From: Planctomycetales bacterium | GTDB taxonomy: Bacteria; Planctomycetota; Planctomycetia; Isosphaerales; Isosphaeraceae | Direction: 5' to 3' | Assembly: GCA_027449865.1 (NCBI GenBank) | Contig: DAIDKV010000027.1 | Span: 1 to 42,116 of the forward strand | DNA: 42,116 bases | In this document: positions 17,410-26,000 of the stretch, piece by piece | How positions within the stretch are numbered: position 1 is the first letter of the stretch | Layout: every line of letters starts with the position of its first letter | The notes under the pieces: model-generated | Told to the model about the DNA's origin: nothing | Seen by the model: the letters and a program-made list of their open reading frames with translations, nothing else | The model's database searches: none | Translations under genes and position numbers: made by a program

Positions 17410-18731
17410 TGGCGGGCGAGCCGGGCGACCTCTTCCAGGGCGCCTGGTTCCTCGAAAAGGTGAGTGGCACCCGCGACGATATCGAGCTGCCGGTCGCCGC
17501 CGAGCATGTCGAAGGCCTCGCGGTTCAGTTCCAGGACGATCTCGTCGGCCCCGCCGACAATCAGGAGCGTCGGGGCCTGGACGTAGGGGAGGGCATCTCG
17601 GGCGAGGTCGGGACGTCCGCCCCGGGAGACGACGGCGCCAATCCGATCCGGATCTCGACTCGCGGCCAGAAGTGCGGCGCCGGCTCCGGTACTGGCGCCG
17701 AAGTAGCCCAGGCGAAGGCTGGCGGTTTCGGGCTGACAGGCCAGCCAGCCGGCCGCGGCGTCGAGCCGGTCGGCCAGGAGGGCAATATCGAAGACCTTCG
17801 AGCGGTCGTTGGCCTCCTCGGGCTCAAGCAGGTCGAGCAGGAGTGTCGCGAGCCCGACCTGCTGGAGGAACTCGGCGACGTACTGATTCCGGGGACTGTA
17901 CCGGCCGCTGCCGCTCCCGTGAGCGAAGACAACCACTGCGCGGGCGGCTCTTGGCAAGGCGAGCGTGCCGTGGAGGGTCCGACGACCGGCCGGGATGGCG
18001 ACCTCCCTCGCGGCGATCTCGGGCGATTGAGGCGAGTTCATGGCGGGTCCTCCGGCAGTCAAACGGAGTTCGGGACGGGAGCTTGCGCAATGACCGGCGC
18101 GGGCGAGCAACCGAGCGACCTCGTCGTCCTGGGTCTGCGAGAAGTCCTCGTACCAGAGCCCAACGGCCCGGAAGGGCTCGGGCGTGAACGCGCAGACGCA
18201 CTCGTCGGCGATCTCTCCGAGTTCGGCACAGGTGGAGGCGGCACCGATCGGAACGGCGACGACGATCCTCGACGGCCCCATCTTCCGAAGAGCGGTGACG
18301 GCGGCCTTCATCGTCGAGCCGGTCGCCAGGCCGTCATCGACCAGGATCACGACCTTGCCGGCGACGTCGGCCGGCGGGCGGCCGTCGCGATAGGCCAGTT
18401 CGCGACGGGCGAGTTCGCGGCGTTCGTCGGCGATGGCGTCGAGGATGTCATCGGCCTTGACTTTCATGGCCTTGACGACCTCGTCGTTCATCACGACGAC
18501 ACCGCCCGAGGCCATCGCGCCCATCGCGAGTTCCGCGTGTCCCGGGGCGCCGAGCTTTCGGACGACGAAAACATCGAGCGGTGCCCCGATCGCCTGGGCG
18601 ACCTCGAACGCGACCGGAACGCCGCCACGGGGGAGGGCCAGGACGATCCGGTCGTCGTGCCCGGCGTGTTCGCCGAGCAGGGCGGCCAGCGCCTGACCTG
18701 CCTCGGTCCGATCCCGGAATGGCCTCCGCAT
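17379..18731 (-). CDS. Phosphoribosyltransferase-dienelactone hydrolase fusion
   Basis: A 450-aa two-domain protein. Residues 1-~215 are a type I PRTase: LALPRGGVPVAFEVA at the start and the PRPP loop VVILVDDGLATGSTM. Residues ~231-450 are an alpha/beta hydrolase of dienelactone-hydrolase type: the HGSGSG oxyanion loop, nucleophile Ser in GASTGAG, Asp in GGADEIV and His in GATHLFEEPGAL, so the triad is complete. Fusions of this kind are known in bacteria but their role is not. At the junction a second ATG (18041) has a good GGAGG 7 nt before it in the same frame, so the hydrolase may also be made separately. The ATG at 18731 gives the standard PRTase start; a longer form to 18761 is possible. 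Confidence 0.88.
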   Translation of the reverse strand: MRRPFRDRTEAGQALAALLGEHAGHDDRIVLALPRGGVPVAFEVAQAIGAPLDVFVVRKLGAPGHAELAMGAMASGGVVVMNDEVVKAMKVKADDILDAIADERRELARRELAYRDGRPPADVAGKVVILVDDGLATGSTMKAAVTALRKMGPSRIVVAVPIGAASTCAELGEIADECVCAFTPEPFRAVGLWYEDFSQTQDDEVARLLARAGHCASSRPELRLTAGGPAMNSPQSPEIAAREVAIPAGRRTLHGTLALPRAARAVVVFAHGSGSGRYSPRNQYVAEFLQQVGLATLLLDLLEPEEANDRSKVFDIALLADRLDAAAGWLACQPETASLRLGYFGASTGAGAALLAASRDPDRIGAVVSRGGRPDLARDALPYVQAPTLLIVGGADEIVLELNREAFDMLGGDRQLDIVAGATHLFEEPGALEEVARLARQWFVHYLGNS

Positions 18732-18900
18732 GATCGCGCCTCGCCCGACCTGACCCCTCAACGAAAACGCCCCGCCCGCCTCGCCGTCATCCGACGAAAC
18801 CGGGTGGGGCCGCCCTGGCCGCCGTTCCTCGCCGCCCCATGCACGAGCGGCCTTCTAGTCGTTTAGGTTAAGTCCGATGTGAGGCGGGCGTCAAGCATCG

Positions 18901-19221
18901 TCACGCCTTTCGGGTCTTCCGCGCCCGTGTCTTCGGCTGCGGCTTCTCCGGCTCGCTCGGCGCGGGAGGCTCGGCCTCGACCTGCTTGCAGAACTCTTCG
19001 TGAGGGATGCCCTCACCGGCCTTGATCCACTGATGGGCATCGTCGAGGATGGCCCTGAGCCTCTTCGAGCGACTCATGATCAGCCGCTCCACCTCGTCGT
19101 CATCCTGCACGCCGAGCAGGACCGCGACCGGCTTCCTGTTCCGAGTGACGACGACCGGGCCCTCCTCGCTCTCCTTTATAAGGGAGCTAAATTTGGCCTT
19201 CACGTCCCCACGCCAAGGCAT
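18901..19221 (-). CDS. Phd/YefM-like antitoxin, no adjacent toxin
   Basis: A 106-aa protein. The core AKFSSLIKESEEGPVVVTRNRKPVAVLLG is the DNA-binding and dimer part of the Phd/YefM fold. The ERLIMSRSKRLRAILDDAHQWIKAGEGIPHEEFCKQVEAE tail is the kind found in chromosomal prevent-host-death family members. The usual N-terminal strand (I.SA.EAR...F) is cut short: only MPWRGDVK precedes the core, and an in-frame TGA lies just upstream. The last ~20 residues are a Lys/Pro/Arg tail. No RelE, Doc or PIN toxin gene lies on either side, so it is an orphan or a solo regulator. The shortened start could also reflect decay. Confidence 0.75.
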   Translation of the reverse strand: MPWRGDVKAKFSSLIKESEEGPVVVTRNRKPVAVLLGVQDDDEVERLIMSRSKRLRAILDDAHQWIKAGEGIPHEEFCKQVEAEPPAPSEPEKPQPKTRARKTRKA

Positions 19222-19429
19222 CGCTACATGACATCAGGAGTGCAGTCGAAAATCTGCCTGACCTGACCCCGGCGACTCCGACCCCCGCCGAGCTCCTGGC
19301 GATGACCGGAACCGACCCGGTTGTGACACCCATCGGAGAACGCCTTGCCCACCGGAGGGGACGTTTCGAGGCGGGATGAGTCGCTTCCTGGCGTAATGAC
19401 CCGATCCGATGTTCCGGCGTTGACCAATG

Positions 19430-19450
19430 AAAAACCCCTGTTTCCAGGGG
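19430..19450 (-). terminator. Intrinsic terminator downstream of tRNA-Lys
   Basis: On the minus strand CCCCTG, a GAAA tetraloop and CAGGGG are followed by TTTTT. This is a compact GNRA-loop intrinsic terminator 43 nt past the tRNA 3' end. It probably ends the tRNA transcript and any read-through from the formate dehydrogenase operon. Confidence 0.8.
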
Positions 19451-19492
19451 GTTAGATGGCACTGGCCGGCCTGAGCCGGCTTCTGTCGGAAG

Positions 19493-19565
<73 letters not shown>

Positions 19566-19593
19566 GGCGGGATGAAGCCTGAAATCCAGGAAT

Positions 19594-19854
19594 TCACCGT
19601 GAGGCTTGCGTCGCAGGTGCGATCGTGGAAATGATTCTACGCGATCGCTCGCTCGATTTCCAGCCCATCTCCGGCCCGGTCCGTCGGGTTTTTGGGATCG
19701 GCCCGAGTTCCCTGCGTGCGGGGACTGTTGCCGATAAGAGAGCCAGCGATTTGCGCACAGTTTGCGAAACCCCCCAGGTCAGAGGTATCGCGACAACGAT
19801 CCACGCCGCGGCGAGTCGCAGCGTCGCGGCCATTCCCCGATGTCCGGGGCTCAT
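19594..19854 (-). CDS. Small single-membrane-segment partner of the OFA-type MFS carrier
   Basis: An 86-aa protein whose ATG overlaps the TGA of the upstream MFS gene as ATGA, so it should be translated by coupling. Residues ~11-36 hold the conserved part: LRLAAAWIVVAIPLTWGVSQTVRKSLALL, one membrane helix with a Trp-Gly-Val and a short basic exit. This resembles the very small proteins annotated as 'MFS transporter small subunit' next to oxalate:formate-antiporter-type carriers, usually ~40-60 aa. Here ~45 extra Arg/Ser/Pro-rich residues follow. The start could also be the ATG at 19833 (MAATLR). I am confident it is a gene because of the overlap and the helix; the partner role is inferred from position and family memory. 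Confidence 0.72.
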   Translation of the reverse strand: MSPGHRGMAATLRLAAAWIVVAIPLTWGVSQTVRKSLALLSATVPARRELGPIPKTRRTGPEMGWKSSERSRRIISTIAPATQASR

Positions 19855-21206
19855 TCCGCCTCCCCTTTGTGATGGTACGACTCGGCGACGGGGCGGATCA
19901 GAAGATTGCAGCCGAAGCCCAGCAGCAGGAGGACCGCCATTAGCGTCATCGTAAGATTGTACGACGAGGCTCGCGGCACACCCCGGCGGATCTGAAGGTC
20001 CGACAGATACGTCACCAACTGCGGGCCCAGCACGGCCGCCATCGACCAGGCCGTGATCAACCGGCCGTGAATCGCGCCCAGGTGCATCGTGCCGAACAGG
20101 TCGCGAAGATACGCCGGGATCGTCGCGAACCCGCCGCCGTACATCGAGATGATCACGGCCGTGAACGCCACGAATCCCAGCACGTGTCCGCCTCGCTGGA
20201 TCGGCAAAATCATCGCATACAGCACAGCACCGCCCATGAGATAGATCCCATAGATCGGTTTGCGGCCGGTCAGGTCCGAAATTGAGGCCCAGGCAAACCG
20301 GCCGGCCATGTTCGCGAGGCTGAGCAAACCCGCGAAACCGGCCCCCGCCGCCGCGGAAACCCCAAACATGTCCTGACACATCGGCGAAGCCTGTCCCAGA
20401 ATCCCAATTCCGGCCGTCACGTTCAGGCAAAGCACCACCCATAACAGCCAGAACTGCGGCGTCTTCCAGGCAAGCTCGACCGCGACGTGGGCCTCTGTCA
20501 TCATCCGTCCGGGCCGAGAGCTGGGTACGTAGCCGGCCGGCTTCCACGTCGGGTGCGGGACGCGCACGATTACCGCTCCGAAGAGCATCAACACGAAGTA
20601 GAGAGCGGCCATCGCCACGAACGCTTCGGCAACCCCCACCGAGGCCGCCGTCCGGAAGCGGTCCATCAACTCGACACCCAGCGGCGCGCCGACCAGAGCC
20701 CCGCCTCCGAACCCCATGATCGCCAGCCCCGTCGCCATTCCGGGTCGGTCGGGGAACCACTTCACCAACGTCGAAACCGGCGCGATGTAGCCCAGGCCCA
20801 GCCCTATGCCCCCAATGAAGCCATAACCCAGGTAGACCACCGCGAGACTGTGGAGCCGAACCCCCAAAGCCGCGATCAGAAGTCCACCGCAGAAGCAGCC
20901 AGCACTTGCGACCATCGCCTTCCGCGGGCCCGATCGCTCCACCCATCGGCCAAGCAGCGCCGAGGAAATGCCTAGCACCATCAACGCGATCGAATAGATC
21001 CAGCCGACCTGTGGTCGCGTCCAGTCCTCGCCCGGGACCGATTCCGAGATCCCGACCAGCCGAGTCAACGGCCCGTTGAACACGCTGAAGCCATACACCT
21101 CGCCAATACACAGATGCACTGCCAGGGCCGCTGGCGGAATCAGCCAGCGGTCGAAGTCAGGTCCGGCGATGATCTGTTCGCGATCGAGTCGGCTCAGAAG
21201 ACTCAT
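19851..21206 (-). CDS. MFS transporter, oxalate/formate antiporter (OFA) type
   Basis: A 451-aa carrier with about 12 membrane segments in two halves. The first half has the OFA-style start (LAVHLCIGEVYGFSVFNGPLTRLVG) and a large substrate-side extension before GWIYSIALMVLGISSALLGRWVERSGPRKAM, the loop 2-3 MFS motif. YGFIGGIGLGLGYIAPVSTLVKWFPDRPGMATGLAIMGFGGGALVGAPLG is the strongly conserved OFA block. The second half repeats it (FAWASISDLTGRKPIYG). Known members exchange oxalate for formate, but other monocarboxylate carriers share the family. It is the fourth gene of the formate dehydrogenase operon, with ATGA overlaps on both sides, which favours formate or oxalate as the cargo. Confidence 0.87.
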   Translation of the reverse strand: MSLLSRLDREQIIAGPDFDRWLIPPAALAVHLCIGEVYGFSVFNGPLTRLVGISESVPGEDWTRPQVGWIYSIALMVLGISSALLGRWVERSGPRKAMVASAGCFCGGLLIAALGVRLHSLAVVYLGYGFIGGIGLGLGYIAPVSTLVKWFPDRPGMATGLAIMGFGGGALVGAPLGVELMDRFRTAASVGVAEAFVAMAALYFVLMLFGAVIVRVPHPTWKPAGYVPSSRPGRMMTEAHVAVELAWKTPQFWLLWVVLCLNVTAGIGILGQASPMCQDMFGVSAAAGAGFAGLLSLANMAGRFAWASISDLTGRKPIYGIYLMGGAVLYAMILPIQRGGHVLGFVAFTAVIISMYGGGFATIPAYLRDLFGTMHLGAIHGRLITAWSMAAVLGPQLVTYLSDLQIRRGVPRASSYNLTMTLMAVLLLLGFGCNLLIRPVAESYHHKGEAE

Positions 21207-22147
21207 GATCCCCCGTCCCAGCGCGCGACGATCCCGTCGTCGTTTTCGTGATGGGGTAGCATAACAATCGATCGGCGAACCAGGAAGTTCCCCGCGAGAA
21301 CCAAAACCATGCCAATCCCGTCGATGATCGCCGAGGCGATCGTCGGCATGGTCCCGGAAACCAAAATCAGTATCGCTGGCACCCACACCCCGAGCGCCGC
21401 GCCCAGCGTGAGCATCAAATCCAGTCGATGCCCCCCCTTGAGCGTCCGGATCGCCGGGCGAAGCTCGACAATCAACGTCGCCAGGAAGCCGAGGTTGATC
21501 GCCAGCAGGGCCAGCAGCGATGTTCGGATCGCCCGAACCGGCCCCTGACCGGCGAGGTCCGCGATCGCGAGCAGTTCGGCGCACCCGATCGCGATCGCTG
21601 AGTTCGTCAGGTAGCCGCCCAGCCAGCGCGAGTCCTTCCAACCGGGTTGAGACGTCGTGCTGAAGAGGACCCCCTTGTACATCGCCGCCCCCATCGCAAA
21701 GGGAATTCCTGTCGTGATCGAGGCCAATCGCATCCAGGCGGGGATCTCGCGGATCCCTGCCATTTCCAGAACCTCGATCGTCGAAAGCAGGCCCAGCGGG
21801 ATCGAATACGCGGTCAGACACCAGGTCCCCAGCGACATCGGCGAACTCGGCTTGAAGACCCGGAGCATGTGGTGGAACCGGAACCGGTGCCCGAGGTCGA
21901 GGACCAGGCACGCCAGGTCGATTGTCAGGAAGAGCAGGGCCATCGGATAGGCCAGCCGGGTCAGAGGACCAAACGCCGGCCTCGACACCAGGTCGCCGGC
22001 CGCCGCGACCACGAAGAGGCCGGTCGTCATGTTGTTGAAGAGCATGTCGAACGCAACCAGCTCGTGCCAGTTTGGCGGCTTCGTCACCCGTCGCGACGCG
22101 TAGCCGGCCGCGTTCATCGGCGAGGCAGGATCGGTGCAGGTCGGCAT
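21203..22147 (-). CDS. NrfD/PsrC-like membrane anchor subunit
   Basis: A 314-aa integral membrane protein of the NrfD family, the quinone-side subunit of many molybdenum and iron-sulfur oxidoreductases. It begins with NWHELVAFDMLFNNMTTGLFVVAAAGDLV, then LAYPMALLFLTIDLACLVLDLGHRFRFHHMLRVFKPSSPMSLGTWCLT, the conserved D-LG-x4-HHxLR-x-F-x3-SPMSxG block of the family. About eight membrane helices are visible. It replaces the cytochrome b subunit (FdnI) of E. coli formate dehydrogenase N, so no haem b ligands are expected. The start lies 1 nt after the fdnH-like stop, and the gene overlaps the MFS start by 4 nt. It should pass electrons from the Fe-S subunit to menaquinone. Confidence 0.88.
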   Translation of the reverse strand: MPTCTDPASPMNAAGYASRRVTKPPNWHELVAFDMLFNNMTTGLFVVAAAGDLVSRPAFGPLTRLAYPMALLFLTIDLACLVLDLGHRFRFHHMLRVFKPSSPMSLGTWCLTAYSIPLGLLSTIEVLEMAGIREIPAWMRLASITTGIPFAMGAAMYKGVLFSTTSQPGWKDSRWLGGYLTNSAIAIGCAELLAIADLAGQGPVRAIRTSLLALLAINLGFLATLIVELRPAIRTLKGGHRLDLMLTLGAALGVWVPAILILVSGTMPTIASAIIDGIGMVLVLAGNFLVRRSIVMLPHHENDDGIVARWDGGS

Positions 22148-22148
22148 C

Positions 22149-23030
22149 TCAGGGCATCCGCAGGGTCCAGACCAGGATCATCGCGACGATCGCCGCCAGA
22201 CCGCCGAGCAACGATCGCAGGTAGTCGCCCCGCATCCGCAGCCAGGGATTGAACGGCGACTCCGGCAGCCCGTACGTCGAGGGGCGATCCACCAGCAAGT
22301 AGAACGAATGCAGTTCGGAATAGGTCGCGGTCGGTGCCTCGCCGTAGAGGTAGGCACTCGGCGTCCCCCGCGAATTCAGCTCCTCGATCCGCCGATGCGC
22401 CCGGTCTCGCAGCTCGTCGATCGGGCCAAACTGAATCGAGGCCGTCGGGCACGCCTTGGCACACGCCGGGATCAGCCCGTCGCGCTGGCGGTCGTAGCAG
22501 AGCGTACACTTGTGGGCGTGGCCGTCGAGGTCGCTCCGCGTGATCACTCCGAACGGACAGGCCGCGATGCAGTAGGCACAGCCGTTGCAAATGTCCGGCT
22601 GGATATACACGTTCGAGAACTCGTTGTAAATGATCGCGCCGGTTGGACAGGCGTGCTGGCAGGGGGCGGCAGAGCAGTGCTTGCAGACGTCGCTCATCAT
22701 CAGCCAGCGAGAGGGAGCATCGGCGCCGGCCGAGGCGAATTGCTCGATGAACTTGACATGCCGCCACGAGGTCGCCGAAAGCGCCTGGGTGTTGTCGTAG
22801 CTATCGCCGGACCAGTTCAGTCCGTCTGATGGAAGCTGGTTCCACTGTTTGCAGGCCACCTCGCAGGCCTTGCAGCCGATGCAGACCGTGGTGTCGGTGT
22901 AGAAGCCGGTCGGGGTACGCGGTTCGGGACGAACGACTGGGAGGAACGGACCGAGGATCGTCGCGACCGGCCCCGAAGGCGTTTCGGCCGGCTCCGGGAT
23001 CGCGGAGATTTCCAGCTCTCGGGCGTTCAT
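22149..23030 (-). CDS. fdnH: Formate dehydrogenase iron-sulfur (beta) subunit
   Basis: A 293-aa electron-transfer subunit with four 4Fe-4S clusters. The Cys groups are CIGCKACEVACKQWN, CKHCSAAPCQHACP, CNGCAYCIAACPFG and CTLCYDRQRDGLIPACAKACP. The last ~25 residues (YLRSLLGGLAAIVAMILVWTLRMP) are one membrane helix that would anchor it to the NrfD-like protein, as in FdnH. The first 38 residues have no Tat or Sec signal. It overlaps the catalytic gene by ATGA and is followed after 1 nt by the anchor gene. In the complex it relays electrons from the molybdopterin site to the membrane. Confidence 0.94.
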   Translation of the reverse strand: MNARELEISAIPEPAETPSGPVATILGPFLPVVRPEPRTPTGFYTDTTVCIGCKACEVACKQWNQLPSDGLNWSGDSYDNTQALSATSWRHVKFIEQFASAGADAPSRWLMMSDVCKHCSAAPCQHACPTGAIIYNEFSNVYIQPDICNGCAYCIAACPFGVITRSDLDGHAHKCTLCYDRQRDGLIPACAKACPTASIQFGPIDELRDRAHRRIEELNSRGTPSAYLYGEAPTATYSELHSFYLLVDRPSTYGLPESPFNPWLRMRGDYLRSLLGGLAAIVAMILVWTLRMP

Positions 23031-26000
23031 CGTGGCGGCTCCGATCGCACAAACTTCCCCTCGGGCTGCGAGGCCCTCGGCGTTTCAGGAATGGGCCGGG
23101 TGTCGGGCCATGCGGTCGGCACAACCGTCGGACGGGCGACCGGGCCGGCCAGGCGGCCGGGCTCCACCTGACAGGTGAACGCCTTCGCCTCGTGCATACT
23201 GACGTTCGGGTCGGCAAGGACCGAGGTGAGGTCGTTGGCATTGCCTCCGACGCTGGCACCGGCGTAGCTCCAGTGGAAAGGCAGGCCGATCTGGTGAATG
23301 GTCCGACCCTCGACGATCAGCGGGCGGATTCGGCGCGTGACCATGGCTCGGGCCTCGATTCTGCCGCGCGGGGACCGAACCGTCAGCCATCCTCCGTGCT
23401 GGATTCGACGCTCCTCGGCCAGCTCGGGACTCAGCTCGACGAACATCTCGGGCTGCAATTCGTTGAGCCAGCCGTTGAACCGACTCATCGGGCCGCTGAG
23501 GTAGTGCTCGGTCAGGCGGAAGGTGAAGGCGACCACGGGGAACTCGGGCGAGGGCGACTCGGCCAGAGGGTTCAGCGGACCACGCAGAGTCCGGACCGTC
23601 GGCGAATGCGTCATGCGAGGGTAGATCAGATTTCCGACCGGCGACTCGACTGGCTCGTAATGGGCGGGGAGCGGACCGTCCTTGATCGCGCCGGCAGCAA
23701 AGAGCCAGGCGATCCCGTCGGGCTTCATGATGAACGGCTCGTCGCCGGCGATGGCGTCCATTCCTCTGGCATCGGGCGCGGGACGGTAGCCCGGCGGCTT
23801 CTCTGGCTCGAAGTCGGGCTCATCGTCGCCGACCCATCGCCGCTGCGCCTCGTCCCACCAGATGAGCTTCTTCCGCTCGGACCAGGGCCGTCCCTCGGGG
23901 TCGGCCGAGGCTCGGTTGTACATGATCCGGCGGTTGTGCGGCCAGGCAAATCCCCAGTCAGGCTGGAGACCCGGGCCCTCGTCTACCTTTCGATCGGCAG
24001 CGCGGTTGTGCTCTGGGTCGGGATAGACGCCGCCGTAGAGCCAGCAACCGGAGTCGGTCGATCCGTCGTCCTTCAGTTCGGAGAAGCCGGAGAGCAGGCG
24101 TGGGCGGCCAGTTCTGGGGTCGATCTCGTCGAGCTTCCGGCCGTTGATCTCCTGAAGAATACGGTCGACGTCCGGCTCCCCCGCGATTCGGCTAAATGAG
24201 CCATCGGGCAGGCGATGGGGGCGTTCGTGGTCGTAGTCCCAGGTAAGGTTGAGCAGCGGCTGATCCTTCAGGGCGGTTGAGCCGGAGTAGAGGGCGCGCA
24301 GACGCTTGCCGAGGTTGTAAACAAACCAGGCGTCGGACCGGCAGTCGCCGGGAGGGTCGAGCGCCTTGCTGTGCCATTGCAGGAGGCGCTGGGTGTTGGT
24401 GAGGGTTCCCTCCTTTTCAGAGCTTGAAGCCGCCGGGATCAGGAAGACCTCGGTCTTGATTTGGTCAGGCGGCGGAGCGTCGGGGTCGTTTTTCCAGAAG
24501 GTCGCGGTCTCGGTCGGGAACCAGTCGACCACGACCAGCCAGTCGAGCTGGCGCAGGCCAGCGCGATGCAGGCCGGCATTCGGGCCGCCGCCGGCGGGGT
24601 TCTGACCGAGGACGAAGTAGCCGGTCATCTCGCCGCGAGACATACGCTCGAAGGTGAGAAGCTGCGAGTAATCGCCGTCGATCCTGGGGAGCCAGTCGTA
24701 TCGGAAATCGTTCTCGGGTTGAGCGGCGTCGCCGTAGTAGGCCTTGAGCAGGCTGACGACGAACTTGCGGAGGTTGACCCAGTAACCGGTCGGCAGTCCC
24801 TCGTGCTGGACGTAGTCGTCGAGGGTGTCGTGGCCGGGGTCGGCGGCAGGCTGGGGCAGGTAGCCGGGAAGGAGGTCGTAGAGGGTGGGGACGTCGGACG
24901 AGCCCTGAATACTGGAATGGCCTCGCATCGCCATGATCCCGCCGCCGGGTCGACCGATGTTACCGAGCAGCAGTTGGAGGATGCTGGCGGCCCGTATCAT
25001 CTGGACGCCAGTGGTGTGCTGGGTCCAGCCAACCGCGTAGACGATCATGCTCGTCCGGTCGCGGCCCGAGTTTTCGCAGAGGGATTCGGCGACGCGGGTG
25101 AACTCCTCGACCGTGCAGCCGCAGACCGCGGCGACGACCTCGGGGGTGTATCGGGCGAAGTGTCGCCGAAGGATCTGCATCACGCAACGTGGGTGTTTCA
25201 GGGTCGGGTCGCGGGGCGGCTCGCCGGCTGGCGCGTCGGTCATCACGGAGCGGGGCTGGCCGTGCGAGGTCGCGCCGCCCATCAGACCGTAGCCGTGGAT
25301 GCCCTGGCCACCGCGCCCGGCGGCCTCTCCGGTTTCCTCGGCGTCGTCGGGCCGGTCGCTCGGCGAGCCCTCGTAGCCCCAGTGCCCCTCGCTCGCGTCG
25401 TAGGCCCGGGCCTCCGGCTTGAATCCGCTGAAGAGGCCGTCGAGATCCTCGGTGTCCTCGTAACCCTCTTCAATGAGGACGGAGGCGTTCGTATAGGCCA
25501 GCACGTATTCCTGGAACCACCGCTCATGCTTCAGGACGTAGTGAATCAATCCGCCCAGGAAGGCAATGTCGCTGCCGGTCCGGATGCCGACGAAGAGGTC
25601 GCAATGGGCCGAGGTGCGCGAATATCGAGGATCGACGTGGATGAGTGTCGCGCCTCGCGCCTTCGCCCTCATCGGCCAGCGGAAGCCGACCGGATGGGCC
25701 TCGGCCATGTTCGAACCCATGATGAGGATGCAGTCGCTGTTGATGAAGTCCTGCTGCGAATTGGTGGCCGCGCCGCGGCCGAACGAGGCGCCCAGACCGG
25801 GCACCGAGGCGGAGTGTCAGATCCGCGCCTGGTTCTCGACCGAGACCACACCCAGCCCGGCCGTGAAAAGCTTCTTGATGAGATAGTTTTCCTCGACGTC
25901 AAGCGTGGCGCCGCCAAGAGTGCCGATGTTCCGGACCGAGTTCAGGCGACGGCCATCAGGATCGGTCGCGGTGAAGTCCGCCTCGCGCGCGGCCTTCACG

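Noticed and set aside
16549-18731. Restriction-modification system
   Set aside because: No nuclease or specificity gene adjoins the methyltransferase; the neighbours are a PRTase-hydrolase and a TPR protein.
17397-18866. 489-codon plus-strand frame opposite the PRTase-hydrolase gene
   Set aside because: Antisense shadow with low-complexity Gly/Asp content and no family match, while the minus strand has full active sites.
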